Shown here: in pieces, positions 48,571 to 58,780 of the stretch
How the letters are laid out: each line of letters starts with the position of its first letter
Position numbering within the stretch: position 1 is the stretch's first letter
Origin: Gammaproteobacteria bacterium
GTDB lineage: Bacteria; Pseudomonadota; Gammaproteobacteria; DSM-16500
NCBI GenBank assembly: GCA_013287845.1
Contig: JABDDA010000001.1
Coordinates: 1-64,000, forward strand
DNA length: 64,000 nt
Direction of reading: 5' to 3'
Notes under the pieces: model-generated
Told to the model about the DNA's origin: nothing
The model's database searches: none
The model's input: only the letters and a program-made list of their open reading frames with translations
Position numbers and translations under genes: made by a program

Positions 48571-50626
48571 AATATCGATTTGGGATGTCACGATTATTAA
48601 AAATGCCATTCGCGATTCATTTTTAAAATTATCAGTGCGTCATCAAATTCGTAATCCTGTGATGTTTACTGTTTATATCAGCTGCTTACTGACATCGGGT
48701 TTGTGGGTACAAGCAATCATTGGGAAAGGTGATGCGCCTCCTCTTTTTATTTTAATGATTACATCGTGGTTATGGTTTACTTTATTATTTGCAAATTTTG
48801 CAGAAGCGATGGCAGAAGGACGCGGCAAAGCACAAGCAGAAGCATTACGAAAAGCACGTCGTGATATTATCGCCAAAAAACTTTCTAAACCTGATCGTCA
48901 TTCAAAAATGACTCTTGTGAAATCTATTAAACTTCGCGCAGATGATATTGTATTAGTTGAAGCCGGTGATTTTATTCCGAGTGATGGTGAAGTGATTGAA
49001 GGAATTGCATCAGTCAATGAAAGCGCAATTACCGGTGAAAGTGCACCCGTCATTCGCGAAAGTGGAGGTGATCGCAGCGCAGTCACCGGTGGAACACAAG
49101 TGATTTCAGATTGGTTAATCGTTCGCATCACTGCCAATCCTGGTGAAACTTTTTTAGATAAAATGATTTCACTCGTTGAAGGTGCAAAAAGACAAAAAAC
49201 TCCGAATGAATTAGCACTCACAATTTTATTAGCTGCATTAACTTTAGTTTTTTTATTAGTGTGCACAACGTTACTTCCTTTTTCGATTTATAGTGTGACA
49301 GCCGCTGGCATGGGAAAAATTATTTCGATTACTGTTTTAGTTTCTTTATTTGTTTGTTTAGCACCGACTACGATTGGTGGATTACTTTCTGCAATTGGTA
49401 TTGCAGGAATGGATCGCATGATTCAAGCCAATGTGATTGCAACATCGGGACATGCTGTTGAAGCAGCAGGTGATGTGGATGTATTACTTCTCGATAAAAC
49501 AGGCACAATTACCTTAGGAAATCGTCAAGCGACAGAATTAATTCCTGCAGACGGTGTGCAGATAGAAACACTTGCTGATGCAGCACAACTTGCTTCACTT
49601 GCAGATGAAACACCTGAAGGACGCAGCATTGTTGTGTTAGTCAAACAAAAATATGGATTACGTGGACGAGATATTTCAGAACTCGGCGCAACATTTATTC
49701 CCTTCACTGCACAAACACGAATGAGTGGTGCAAATTTACCGGGAAGACAAATACGAAAAGGCGCAGAACAAGCAATAGAAATTTACGTCAAACAAATGAA
49801 TGGTATTTTCCCAGAATCTGTTAAAAAAAGTGTTCGCGTGATTGCAAGTAAAGGAGGCACTCCACTGATTGTTGCAGAAGGCGCAACGGTATTAGGTGTC
49901 ATTCATTTAAAAGATATTGTAAAAGGTGGAATCAGTGAACGTTTCGCCGAATTACGACAAATGGGAATTAAAACCATTATGGTAACAGGTGATAATCCTT
50001 TAACAGCTGCTGCAATTGCAGCAGAAGCAGGCGCCGATGATTTTTTAGCCAATGCCACACCTGAAGATAAATTAAAATTAATTCGTCAATTGCAAGCACA
50101 AGGTCATTTAGTTGCAATGACAGGCGATGGAACAAATGATGCCCCTGCACTCGCGCAAGCGGATGTCGCTGTTGCAATGAATACAGGCACACAAGCTGCA
50201 AAAGAAGCTGGAAATCTAGTGGATTTAGATTCTAATCCCACAAAATTAATTGAAGTGATTGAAATTGGAAAACAATTATTAATGACACGCGGATCACTGA
50301 CTACGTTTAGTATTGCAAATGATATTGCAAAATATTTTGCAATTTTACCCGCTGCATTTGCTGGAACCTATCCGGTGCTTAACGCTTTAAATATCATGCA
50401 TCTTTCAACACCTGAAAGTGCCATTTTATCTGCAGTCATTTTTAATGCGCTGATTATTATTTTTTTAATTCCATTAGCATTACGCGGCGTCACGTATCAA
50501 CACGTTTCAGCAGCGAGTTTATTACGAAATAATGTTTTAATTTATGGTGTCTCTGGATTATTGATTCCTTTTGCAGGAATAAAAATAATTGATTTATTAC
50601 TCACAGGAATATTACATGTTCTTTAA
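48560..50626 (+). CDS. kdpB: Potassium-transporting ATPase, KdpB subunit
   Basis: P-type ATPase subunit that powers potassium import. It shows the actuator TGES, the phosphorylation motif [21 protein letters not shown] and [10 protein letters not shown] of the P domain, and the membrane segment with [10 protein letters not shown]. 688 residues is standard. Both neighbours overlap it by 11 bases, indicating coupled translation of kdpA-kdpB-kdpC. Confidence 0.97.
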   Translation: MATKISIWDVTIIKNAIRDSFLKLSVRHQIRNPVMFTVYISCLLTSGLWVQAIIGKGDAPPLFILMITSWLWFTLLFANFAEAMAEGRGKAQAEALRKARRDIIAKKLSKPDRHSKMTLVKSIKLRADDIVLVEAGDFIPSDGEVIEGIASVNESAITGESAPVIRESGGDRSAVTGGTQVISDWLIVRITANPGETFLDKMISLVEGAKRQKTPNELALTILLAALTLVFLLVCTTLLPFSIYSVTAAGMGKIISITVLVSLFVCLAPTTIGGLLSAIGIAGMDRMIQANVIATSGHAVEAAGDVDVLLLDKTGTITLGNRQATELIPADGVQIETLADAAQLASLADETPEGRSIVVLVKQKYGLRGRDISELGATFIPFTAQTRMSGANLPGRQIRKGAEQAIEIYVKQMNGIFPESVKKSVRVIASKGGTPLIVAEGATVLGVIHLKDIVKGGISERFAELRQMGIKTIMVTGDNPLTAAAIAAEAGADDFLANATPEDKLKLIRQLQAQGHLVAMTGDGTNDAPALAQADVAVAMNTGTQAAKEAGNLVDLDSNPTKLIEVIEIGKQLLMTRGSLTTFSIANDIAKYFAILPAAFAGTYPVLNALNIMHLSTPESAILSAVIFNALIIIFLIPLALRGVTYQHVSAASLLRNNVLIYGVSGLLIPFAGIKIIDLLLTGILHVL

Positions 50627-51218
50627 AGCAGTACAGCAAATAAAAGTGGCTTTTATTTTTTTAATTTTATTAACTGTGTTAACAGGATTGATTTATCCAT
50701 TGATTGTGACTGAACTTGCACAATTCTTTTTTCCTTGGGAAGCAAACGGTAGTTTAATTCAATCTGACAAAAAATTAATTGGCTCACTTCTCATCGGACA
50801 ATCCTTTACTTCTGAAAAATATTTTTGGGGAAGACCGTCTGCAACGGTTCCTCCTTACAATGCAGAAAATTCTTCTGCTTCTAATTTGGCGTTAACAAAT
50901 CCTGCTTATCTGACTGAAATAAAAAAACGTGTTGCTCTCAATAATAAAAATAATTTGCATAATAAAAATAATTTAATTCCAATAGATCTTGTGACAGCAT
51001 CTGGCAGTGGATTAGATCCTGAGATCAGCCCTGCTGCTGCTTATGATCAAGTGCCACGCATTGCAAATGCGCGGAAAATTTCTGAAGACATGTTAAAAAA
51101 ATTAATTTTAGCGTTCACAAAAAAACGTTTCTTAGGTTTATTCGGAGAGCCGCGTGTGAATGTCTTACAACTGAATCTTATTTTGGATAACATTAATTAT
51201 GAAAGAACATCGGCCTAG
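50616..51218 (+). CDS. kdpC: Potassium-transporting ATPase, KdpC subunit
   Basis: One N-terminal helix ([21 protein letters not shown]) and a periplasmic domain with [30 protein letters not shown] split over two strands, ending with [22 protein letters not shown], all KdpC features. The ATG at 50616 follows CAGGAA by 7 bases (200 residues); an upstream TTG at 50589 lies deep in kdpB and is less likely. A short [12 protein letters not shown] repeat near residue 108 is unusual. It overlaps kdpD by 20 bases. Confidence 0.94.
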   Translation: MFFKAVQQIKVAFIFLILLTVLTGLIYPLIVTELAQFFFPWEANGSLIQSDKKLIGSLLIGQSFTSEKYFWGRPSATVPPYNAENSSASNLALTNPAYLTEIKKRVALNNKNNLHNKNNLIPIDLVTASGSGLDPEISPAAAYDQVPRIANARKISEDMLKKLILAFTKKRFLGLFGEPRVNVLQLNLILDNINYERTSA

Positions 51219-53859
51219 TCCTGAAAAATTATTGAAACAAGTTCAAGAAGAAGAACGCCAAGAAAAGCGCGGAAAATTAAAAATTTATTTAGGCGCAGCA
51301 CCCGGTGTTGGAAAAACATTTACAATGTTGCGTGATGCATTAGAAAAACGCGCGCAAGGTTTAGATGTTGTAATCGGTATTGTGGAATCCCATGGTCGAA
51401 AAGAAATTAAAGCCATGATGAAAGAATTAGAAACACTTCCACTTCAAGAAATAGAATATCGCGAAAAAAAATTATCTGATTTTAATTTAGATGCAACACT
51501 CAAACGAAATCCAGGTTTAATTTTAATTGATGAAATGGCGCATACGAATGCGCCTAATTTACGTCACACAAAACGTTGGCAAGATATTAAAGAAATTCTT
51601 GATCGTGGTATCGATGTTTACACAACATTAAATGTGCAACACATTGATAGCTTAAATGATGTCGTTGCACAAATTATTCATAATCGCATTACAGAAACGG
51701 TTCCCGATTCCATGATCGAAATGGCGGATACCATTGAGCTAGTGGATTTACCACCTGAAGATTTATTACAACGTTTACACGAAGGAAAAGTTTATTTTCC
51801 ACAACAAGCAGAATTAGCGATTGAGAATTTTTTTCGTAAAGGAAATTTAATTGCGTTGCGAGAACTCGCATTACGTGTGACAGCAGAACGTGTTGGCGCG
51901 CAAGTTATTTTATATCGACAAGATCAAAACATTAAACATATTTGGCCAACAAAAGAAAAAATTTTAGTGTGTGTTGGTTCTGGTCCTCAATCTGCAAAAG
52001 CGATTCGTACCGCACGAAGAATGGCAACCAGTTTACAGGCAGAATGGACTGCTGTGCATATTGATACACCTTATGTCACGCCTTCTGATGAACAACGTAA
52101 TTACACTACTCAAAATTTACGTTTAGCAGAACAACTCGGTGCAGAAACACGTACGTTAACAGGTTTTGATATTGTGAAAGAAATCATGTCATTTTGTCGC
52201 GAACAAAATATTACAAAAATTATTATTGGAAAACGCGTGCAACCTCGTTTAAGAGATTTTTTATTTAGAAATTTAGCGGATGAAATTGTGAGAAGCAGTG
52301 GTGAAATTGATGTGTATATTATTCATGACCGATTAATCACATCAGAACCTTTAAAAACATCCACAACAACACCTCGCAAACCCGTATTTTCTTGGGCTAT
52401 TTATGGTATTACTGCAGGCATTGTGATGTTAGCTACTGCCATTGACAGCATTCTTTATCCCTATTTACATGCGAGCAATTTAATTTTAATTTATTTATTA
52501 GGTGTAACATTCGTTGCATTGTTCGGACAAATGGGTCCTGCAATTTTTGCTTCTGTATTAAGTGTACTCGCTTATAAATTTTTCTTTATTCCTCCTTTTT
52601 TTACTTTTCTCACAACCGATTTACAATATGTTTTAACACTCGTTGTGATGTTACTCGTGTCACAAATTATTAGTCATTTAACGATCATGACGCGACGGCA
52701 AACTGAAATTGCACAACTCACAGAAAAAAGAACCGCCACATTGCATGCACTCAGTCGTCAATTAGCCAGTACGCGCGGTGTGGATAAATTATTAGAAACA
52801 GCTGTGTCTTATATTTCAGATGTATTTGATAGCGAAGTGCTTGCATTATTACCTGAAGATAATCATTTAAAAATTCGCGCGCGTTATCGCACTGAAAAAA
52901 TTCTCACTGAAAAAGAACAAGGTGTTGCGCAATGGGTTTATGATTTGGGACAAATGGCAGGACTCGGAACCGACACACTTCCTTATTCCGATGCAATTTA
53001 TGTTCCATTATTTGCATCAAAAGAAACGATTGGCGTATTGCGCGTACGTCCTTTACAACTCAATCAATTATTTTCCTCTGATCAAATGCATATGCTAGAA
53101 GCATGCGCGCATCAAGTTGCATTAGCACTTGAAGTCGATCGCTTACAAGAGCAAGCAAAAAAATCAGAATTGCAAACAGAAACAGATCGCGCGCGTAGTG
53201 CATTATTACAGTCTGTTTCACATGATTTACGCACACCGTTAGCAGCTGTCATGGGTGCAGCAAATACATTGATTGAAATGAGTCATGAACTCGATGCAGA
53301 ACACGTGAAAAAATTCGGGAAAAATATTTATTTTGAATCAGAACAACTCAATCGACTTATTAATAATCTTTTGCAAATGACGTATCTCGAAGCAGAGTCT
53401 GTGCACTTACAAAAAGAACCCGGTTCTTTACAAGATGTCATTCAACTTGTGATACACGCATCGAATAAAAAATTAGGCAGTCGTCCTATTCTCGTTCATT
53501 TGCCTGAAAATCTTCCTGCTGTTCCTTTTGACCACACTTTAATACAAGAAGTGTTTATTAATTTAATTGATAATGCGATGAAATTTACTCCGCCCCTTTC
53601 TCCTATTGAAATTTCTGCTGTACTTGAAAGAGATAAAGTCATTGTGAGCGTAGAAGATAACGGTCCTGGTATTGTTGCTGATGAAGTGAATTTTCTTTTT
53701 GAAAAATTTTATCGTGGCCGCATGTTAACCACTGAAAGAGGTTTAGGATTAGGACTCGCTATTTGTCGTAGCATCATAAAAGCACACGGCGGAGAAATTT
53801 GGGCAGAAAATCGCCCGGCAAAAGGTGCTGCATTTCGATTTAGTTTACCTTTACATTAA
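51199..53859 (+). CDS. kdpD: Sensor histidine kinase KdpD
   Basis: Potassium/turgor sensor kinase, 886 residues. In order: the KdpD sensor domain with Walker A GAAPGVGKT (about 28-36) and IDEMAHTNAPN; a universal-stress-protein fold (about 250-370); four membrane helices (about 395-500, DUF4118); a GAF-like domain; the HisKA box SVSHDLRTPLAAVMG with the phosphorylated His (about 673); and an ATPase domain with NLIDNAMKFTPP, VEDNGPGI and GLGLGLAI. All kinase motifs are intact. The partner response regulator kdpE, usually next, is absent: an outer-membrane protein gene follows after 124 bases. Regulation must use a kdpE elsewhere or another partner. Confidence 0.95.
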   Translation: MKEHRPSPEKLLKQVQEEERQEKRGKLKIYLGAAPGVGKTFTMLRDALEKRAQGLDVVIGIVESHGRKEIKAMMKELETLPLQEIEYREKKLSDFNLDATLKRNPGLILIDEMAHTNAPNLRHTKRWQDIKEILDRGIDVYTTLNVQHIDSLNDVVAQIIHNRITETVPDSMIEMADTIELVDLPPEDLLQRLHEGKVYFPQQAELAIENFFRKGNLIALRELALRVTAERVGAQVILYRQDQNIKHIWPTKEKILVCVGSGPQSAKAIRTARRMATSLQAEWTAVHIDTPYVTPSDEQRNYTTQNLRLAEQLGAETRTLTGFDIVKEIMSFCREQNITKIIIGKRVQPRLRDFLFRNLADEIVRSSGEIDVYIIHDRLITSEPLKTSTTTPRKPVFSWAIYGITAGIVMLATAIDSILYPYLHASNLILIYLLGVTFVALFGQMGPAIFASVLSVLAYKFFFIPPFFTFLTTDLQYVLTLVVMLLVSQIISHLTIMTRRQTEIAQLTEKRTATLHALSRQLASTRGVDKLLETAVSYISDVFDSEVLALLPEDNHLKIRARYRTEKILTEKEQGVAQWVYDLGQMAGLGTDTLPYSDAIYVPLFASKETIGVLRVRPLQLNQLFSSDQMHMLEACAHQVALALEVDRLQEQAKKSELQTETDRARSALLQSVSHDLRTPLAAVMGAANTLIEMSHELDAEHVKKFGKNIYFESEQLNRLINNLLQMTYLEAESVHLQKEPGSLQDVIQLVIHASNKKLGSRPILVHLPENLPAVPFDHTLIQEVFINLIDNAMKFTPPLSPIEISAVLERDKVIVSVEDNGPGIVADEVNFLFEKFYRGRMLTTERGLGLGLAICRSIIKAHGGEIWAENRPAKGAAFRFSLPLH

Positions 53860-53983
53860 AAGGCTTGCCCTCAAGTAAACATTCCAATAAAGTAATGGTT
53901 CAAACTCTTTGATTATTGATCCGTGAATTTGCATGGATGAGAAATCAAACGTGCATTTAAAAATTAACCGTAAGGAGACGTTT

Positions 53984-54706
53984 ATGAAACAGTTAAAATT
54001 AACCTTGATCGCACTTGCAACAAGTTCTTTGCTGCTCAGCACAACAGCTTCTTTTGCAGAAAATTACAAAGGTGACTACAAAGGCGAAGCTCCATTTACT
54101 TGCCCAGTAGAAAAAGGATTAAAAGATGGATTTTATGTGGGTGCGCAAGTGGGATATGATTCTTACCGCGTTCGTCAAAACACAACCTACACAGCTCCTG
54201 ACGTAGGCACAAGCACAACACCACTCAATGCAACTGGTTTTGTTGGCGGAGCATTCTTAGGTTACGGCCAATACTTCAGCAACAATTTCTATTTAGCAGG
54301 TGAAGGCTTTATTAATGGTAGCGGCGCAAGCGTAACACGCAGCGGCGGTCAAGCAGGCGCAACAACCAGCAATAGCTATTCAAAATTCCAAGTGAATGGC
54401 AGCGCAGGATTGTCTGTACTCCCAGGTATGAAATTAAACAACAGCACCTTAGGTTATCTCCGTTTAGGTTATAACTGGGCGCGTATGAAAGCGACGACAA
54501 CAACCAACAACCAATCAGCTAGCAAAAGCAACACCAGCGGCGGATTTAATTATGGTTTAGGTATGGAAACATTGGTATCTGATGCTTGGAGTATCCGTGG
54601 TGAGTATTCCCATACAAACTACAACAGCTTCAGCACATCAATTGGTTCCAACTTTAGTCCTTCCGATAACCAATATATGTTAGGTTTGATTTACCACTTC
54701 GCGTAA
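53984..54706 (+). CDS. Outer-membrane beta-barrel protein (opacity type)
   Basis: 240 residues with a Sec signal peptide (KLTLIALATSSLLLSTTASFA, cut before ENYKG) and a mature part of alternating amphipathic strands: GFYVGAQVGYDSYRV, FVGGAFLGYGQYF, LGYLRLGYNWARM, NYGLGMETLVSDAWSIRGEY and the last strand YMLGLIYHFA with a near-terminal Phe. This is the eight-stranded OprF/opacity-like form common in Legionella and Coxiella surface proteins. AAGGAGACG before the ATG fixes the start; an upstream frame has no signal peptide. A strong terminator follows. Codon use is richer in GGC than in neighbours, typical of a highly expressed gene. Confidence 0.88.
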   Translation: MKQLKLTLIALATSSLLLSTTASFAENYKGDYKGEAPFTCPVEKGLKDGFYVGAQVGYDSYRVRQNTTYTAPDVGTSTTPLNATGFVGGAFLGYGQYFSNNFYLAGEGFINGSGASVTRSGGQAGATTSNSYSKFQVNGSAGLSVLPGMKLNNSTLGYLRLGYNWARMKATTTTNNQSASKSNTSGGFNYGLGMETLVSDAWSIRGEYSHTNYNSFSTSIGSNFSPSDNQYMLGLIYHFA

Positions 54707-54720
54707 ATTTATCCCTAATA

Positions 54721-54750
54721 AAAACGGGCACTTTTGTGCCCGTTTTTTTT
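54721..54750 (+). terminator. Rho-independent terminator after the barrel gene
   Basis: AAAACGGGCAC-TTTT-GTGCCCG followed by eight T. It starts 15 bases after the stop and separates the barrel gene from prpB. Confidence 0.95.
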
Positions 54751-54806
54751 CTTGCGCAGCAATACCATCACTGACACAATTCTTTAATCACACAAGGAAA
54801 TTGTGA

Positions 54807-55661
54807 ATGACTTCTTCTGCTGGTTTTAAATTTCGTGAAGCACTCAAAAAAGAAAATCCTCTTCAAATCGTTGGCACCATTAATGCTTTTTCTGCACTGC
54901 TTGCCGAACATGCTGGCTTTCACGCCATTTATCTTTCCGGCGCAGGTGTTGCAAATGCATCACATGGATTACCTGACTTAGGCTTCACGAGTTTAGAAGA
55001 AGTATTAGAAGATGCACGACGCATTACCAATACCGTTGAATTACCTTTACTTGTTGATGTTGATACCGGTTTCACTATTAAACGTACTGTAAAAGAAATG
55101 ATAAACGCGGGCGTTGCAGGCATTCACATTGAAGACCAAGAAAATGCAAAACGATGTGGACATCGCCCTGGAAAAAAAATTATTTCTACCGAAGAAATGC
55201 TGGATCGAATTAAAACCGCTGTCGATGCAAAAACAGATTCAAATTTTATTATCATGGCACGCACAGATGCATTAGCTATTGAAGGATTCAATGCAACACT
55301 CGATCGTATTTCTCGTTATATTGAAGCCGGCGCTGAAATGATTTTTTTTGAAGGTGCGACTGAACTTTCTCAATATCAAACACTCACACAACGATGCAAC
55401 GTTCCTGTATTAGCAAACATCACTGAATTTGGTGTCACTCCTTTATTCACCGTAGAAGAATTAAAAAAAGCAGGCGTGCAACTCATTCTTTATCCACTCA
55501 CTGCATTTCGTGCAATGAATGCCGCTGCTTTAAATGTTTACTCCACCTTACGCAAAGAAGGAACACAAAAAAATATTATTTCAACAATGCAAACACGAGA
55601 AGAACTTTATTCAATTTTAAATTATTACGAATACGAACAAAAAATGGATGCCAAAAAATAA
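54807..55661 (+). CDS. prpB: Methylisocitrate lyase
   Basis: Cleaves 2-methylisocitrate to pyruvate and succinate, the last step of the methylcitrate cycle. TIM-barrel enzyme with LVDVDTGF metal site and the PrpB catalytic loop [10 protein letters not shown], then MARTDALA. 284 residues is typical. AAGGAA lies 8 bases before the ATG. First of prpB-prpC-prpD; no prpR activator is next to it. Confidence 0.96.
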   Translation: MTSSAGFKFREALKKENPLQIVGTINAFSALLAEHAGFHAIYLSGAGVANASHGLPDLGFTSLEEVLEDARRITNTVELPLLVDVDTGFTIKRTVKEMINAGVAGIHIEDQENAKRCGHRPGKKIISTEEMLDRIKTAVDAKTDSNFIIMARTDALAIEGFNATLDRISRYIEAGAEMIFFEGATELSQYQTLTQRCNVPVLANITEFGVTPLFTVEELKKAGVQLILYPLTAFRAMNAAALNVYSTLRKEGTQKNIISTMQTREELYSILNYYEYEQKMDAKK

Positions 55662-55684
55662 ATATTCTTAAAAAGGAAAATGAA

Positions 55685-56803
55685 ATGAATAAAAAAACAG
55701 GCGGACTTGCAGGTCTTGTTGTTGGCGATACCGCAATTAGTACCGTCGGTATTGAAGGATTAGATTTAACGTATCGCGGCTATTCCATTCATGATCTTGC
55801 TGAACAAAGTACATTTGAAGAAGTCGCGTACCTTTTAATTTACGGTGAATTACCGAATCGTTCTGAATTACAAGCGTATCAAGAAAAATTAATGATGCTG
55901 CATGAGTTACCTGATGAAATACAAACACTATTAGAAATTATTCCTGTGACAACACATCCTATGGATGTATTACGCACAGCGTGTTCTTTGTTAGGGACAT
56001 TAGAACCTGAATCAGCACATTATTCACAACAAGAAATTGCAGATCGTTTAATTGCTTCTGTGCCAAGCATGTTACTGTATTGGTATCATTTTCATCGCGA
56101 TGGAAAACGAATTCAAACCGGTTCAAATCAGCCTACAATTGCAGGCCATTTTTTACAATTATTAAATCCAGAAAAAATGGATGAAACATTTCGTCGTGCA
56201 ATTGATATTTCACTCATTCTTTATGCTGAACATGAATTTAATGCATCGACTTTTGCAGCACGCGTTACTACCTCCACTGAATCTGATTTTTATTCTGCGA
56301 TTGTCAGTGGCATTGGCACATTGCGCGGACCACTGCACGGTGGTGCGAATGAAGCTGCAATGGATTTAATTCAATTATTTAAAACGCCGGAAGAAGCAGA
56401 AAAAGGCATACATGAAATGCTTAATAAAAAAATGAAAATTATGGGATTTGGTCATCGCGTTTATAAAATTTCTGATCCGCGTTCAGATATTATTAAAACA
56501 TGGTCAAAAAAATTATCTGAAAAAACGAATGATAAATCTTTATTTAAAATTTCAGAAAAAATTGAAAATGTGATGCGAAGCGAAAAAAAATTATTTCCTA
56601 ATTTAGATTTTTACAGCGCAACAACCTATCATTTTTGTGGAATTCCAACCGCTATGTTTACACCACTTTTTGTGATGGCGCGTTTATCGGGTTGGAGTTC
56701 ACACATTATCGAACAACGAAAAGATAATCGTTTAATTCGTCCTGATGCAAATTATGTAGGCCCTGCTCCGCGTCCTTATGTTCCTTTAGATTTACGAGAT
56801 TAA
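55685..56803 (+). CDS. prpC: 2-methylcitrate synthase
   Basis: Condenses propionyl-CoA with oxaloacetate. Citrate-synthase fold of 372 residues with active-site His segments ([16 protein letters not shown] and MGFGHRVYK) and the final catalytic Asp region FPNLDFYSA. Short size and the linkage to prpB and prpD identify PrpC rather than GltA. It is 23 bases from prpB and 3 bases from prpD. Confidence 0.95.
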   Translation: MNKKTGGLAGLVVGDTAISTVGIEGLDLTYRGYSIHDLAEQSTFEEVAYLLIYGELPNRSELQAYQEKLMMLHELPDEIQTLLEIIPVTTHPMDVLRTACSLLGTLEPESAHYSQQEIADRLIASVPSMLLYWYHFHRDGKRIQTGSNQPTIAGHFLQLLNPEKMDETFRRAIDISLILYAEHEFNASTFAARVTTSTESDFYSAIVSGIGTLRGPLHGGANEAAMDLIQLFKTPEEAEKGIHEMLNKKMKIMGFGHRVYKISDPRSDIIKTWSKKLSEKTNDKSLFKISEKIENVMRSEKKLFPNLDFYSATTYHFCGIPTAMFTPLFVMARLSGWSSHIIEQRKDNRLIRPDANYVGPAPRPYVPLDLRD

Positions 56804-56806
56804 ATA

Positions 56807-58216
56807 ATGAATGCGCGTCCACCCTTTGATAATGAATTATTAATGATCGCAGATTATGTTGAAAATTATTATGTCGAAAGTGAGCTTGCATTTTCAACGG
56901 CACGTTATTGTTTAATGGATGCATTAGGCTGCGCAATACTCGCGTTAAATTATCCTGAATGTAAAAAATTATTAGGCCCTGTTGTGCCAGGAACAATTGT
57001 TCCAAATGGTGCACGCGTGCCAGGAACAAATTTTGAATTAGATCCGATTCGTGCAGCATTTAATATTGGAACTTTAATTCGTTGGTTAGATTTTAATGAC
57101 ACGTGGCTCGCAGCTGAATGGGGACATCCTTCTGATAATTTAGGTGCGATTTTATCTGTCGCAGATTATTTAAATCGCACAGGTCATTCTATTACGATGA
57201 AAGATGTTTTAATTGCAATGATTAAAGCGTATGAAATTCAAGGCGTGCTCGCATTAGAAAATAGTTTTAATCGTGTGGGATTAGATCATGTTGTGTTAGT
57301 CAAAGTGGCTTCTGCAGCTGTGGTAAGTTTTTTATTGGGTGGAAAAAAAGAAGAAATTGCCAATACACTTTCACATGCGTGGATTGATGGACAAAGTTTG
57401 CGAACCTATCGTCACGCACCGAATACCGGTCCACGAAAATCATGGGCAGCCGGTGATGCAACGAGTCGCGCTGTACAACTTGCATGGTTTATCATGCAAG
57501 GTGAAATGGGTTACCCCAGTGCGCTCACAGCTAAAAAATGGGGATTTTATGATGTTTTATTTGGTGGAAATAATTTTAGTCTTACTCGCTCTTTTGAAAG
57601 TTACGTGATTGAAAATATTTTATTTAAAATTTCTTATCCAGCTGAATTTCACGCACAAACCGCTGTTGAAGCCGCTGTGATTTTACACGAACAAATTAAA
57701 AATAAATTCAATCAAATTGAAAAAATTATTTTAACGACTCATGAATCTGCCATTCGCATCATCAGTAAAACAGGGCCATTACATAATCCTGCTGATCGCG
57801 ATCATTGTTTGCAATACATGGTTGCTGTTGCATTATTGCGTGGAGATTTAAAAGCAGATGATTATGAAAATAAAAATGCAGCTGATTCAGCGATCGATTT
57901 TTTACGCGAAAAAATGATTGTAGAAGAAGACAAATCTTTCAGCCGTGATTATTTAGATTCGAATAAACGCTCGATTACAAATGCCATTCAAATTTATTTT
58001 AAAGATGGTAGCTGTACCGATAAAATAATGGTGGAATATCCATTAGGTCATGCACGTCGACGAAATGAAGCCATTCCATTATTAAAAAATAAATTTGAAA
58101 AAAATATGTCGACATTTTTTTCTTCAGACAAAATAGAAAAATTTATTTCACTGTTTGCGGATTTGAATCAATTAGAAAAAATGCCGGTGAAAGATTTTAT
58201 GCAGTTGTTTATATAA
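56807..58216 (+). CDS. prpD: 2-methylcitrate dehydratase
   Basis: Dehydrates 2-methylcitrate to 2-methylaconitate. MmgE/PrpD-family fold of 469 residues; RWLDFNDTWLAAEWGHPSDN, KSWAAGDATSRAV and NPADRDHCLQYM are its active-site stretches. It starts 3 bases after prpC. acnD/prpF are absent, as in the enterobacterial type, where PrpD works with a housekeeping aconitase. A palindromic repeat begins 4 bases after the stop. Confidence 0.95.
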   Translation: MNARPPFDNELLMIADYVENYYVESELAFSTARYCLMDALGCAILALNYPECKKLLGPVVPGTIVPNGARVPGTNFELDPIRAAFNIGTLIRWLDFNDTWLAAEWGHPSDNLGAILSVADYLNRTGHSITMKDVLIAMIKAYEIQGVLALENSFNRVGLDHVVLVKVASAAVVSFLLGGKKEEIANTLSHAWIDGQSLRTYRHAPNTGPRKSWAAGDATSRAVQLAWFIMQGEMGYPSALTAKKWGFYDVLFGGNNFSLTRSFESYVIENILFKISYPAEFHAQTAVEAAVILHEQIKNKFNQIEKIILTTHESAIRIISKTGPLHNPADRDHCLQYMVAVALLRGDLKADDYENKNAADSAIDFLREKMIVEEDKSFSRDYLDSNKRSITNAIQIYFKDGSCTDKIMVEYPLGHARRRNEAIPLLKNKFEKNMSTFFSSDKIEKFISLFADLNQLEKMPVKDFMQLFI

Positions 58217-58220
58217 CATC

Positions 58221-58312
58221 TGTCATGCCAGCATGCTTTTAGCTGGCATCCAGTGCCTTCATTAAAAGTTGGATGCTACCCCTCTCGCAAAAAGCGCTCG
58301 GCTGGCATGACA
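58221..58312. repeat. Palindromic repeat, full copy (92 bp)
   Basis: TGTCATGCCAGC ... GCTGGCATGACA with the same left arm (TTTTAGCTGGCATCCAGTG) and right arm (CTCTCGCAAAAAGCGCTCGG) as the 2048-2140 copy. It fills the space between prpD and the convergent cupin gene. Confidence 0.9.
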
Positions 58313-58318
58313 CCCATA

Positions 58319-58756
58319 TTATCGTTTAATCATTCCCCACGGACCCATTCCAGTAATCTGCACAATCGTTTCTTCTTTCGTGTAAGAAGCATGCATCATT
58401 TTTGCAGGTATCATAATGAAATCGCCTGATTTTAAGCTAATTTCAGCAGGAAGATTTTTATCATTCAATTTAAAAATAATATTCCCCGAAATAACTGTTT
58501 CAGCTTCATTAATCGGATGCGCATGCGCAGGAATTTCATAATTAGCAGGTAATTTAATTCGTGCAACAAACGCTTCACGCTTTTCAGGATTACCCGAAAG
58601 AATAGCTACTTTCGCACCTGCAGGTAAATTATTTACATCTTTCCAAATTAATTCTGCATCATTATTCATGATGACAGGTTTTGCTGCATAAGAAATAGTT
58701 GTCATCATGACTAACGCAGCAAAAACAGCTAACACAACTTTATTAATAGTACGCAT
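58319..58756 (-). CDS. Secreted cupin-domain protein
   Basis: 145 residues with a Sec signal peptide (VVLAVFAALVMMTTISYA, cut before AKPVI) and one cupin barrel. The metal-type motif 1 appears as NYEIPAHAHPINEAETVISG and motif 2 as KSGDFIMIPAKMMHASY, so two His plus one Glu/His set could bind metal. Enzymatic role unknown; similar periplasmic cupins are common. It is 24 bases after the CoA-transferase gene, so it is probably cotranscribed with it. Confidence 0.78.
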   Translation of the reverse strand: MRTINKVVLAVFAALVMMTTISYAAKPVIMNNDAELIWKDVNNLPAGAKVAILSGNPEKREAFVARIKLPANYEIPAHAHPINEAETVISGNIIFKLNDKNLPAEISLKSGDFIMIPAKMMHASYTKEETIVQITGMGPWGMIKR

Positions 58757-58780
58757 AGTTTCTCCCTAGTTTAAAAAAAA

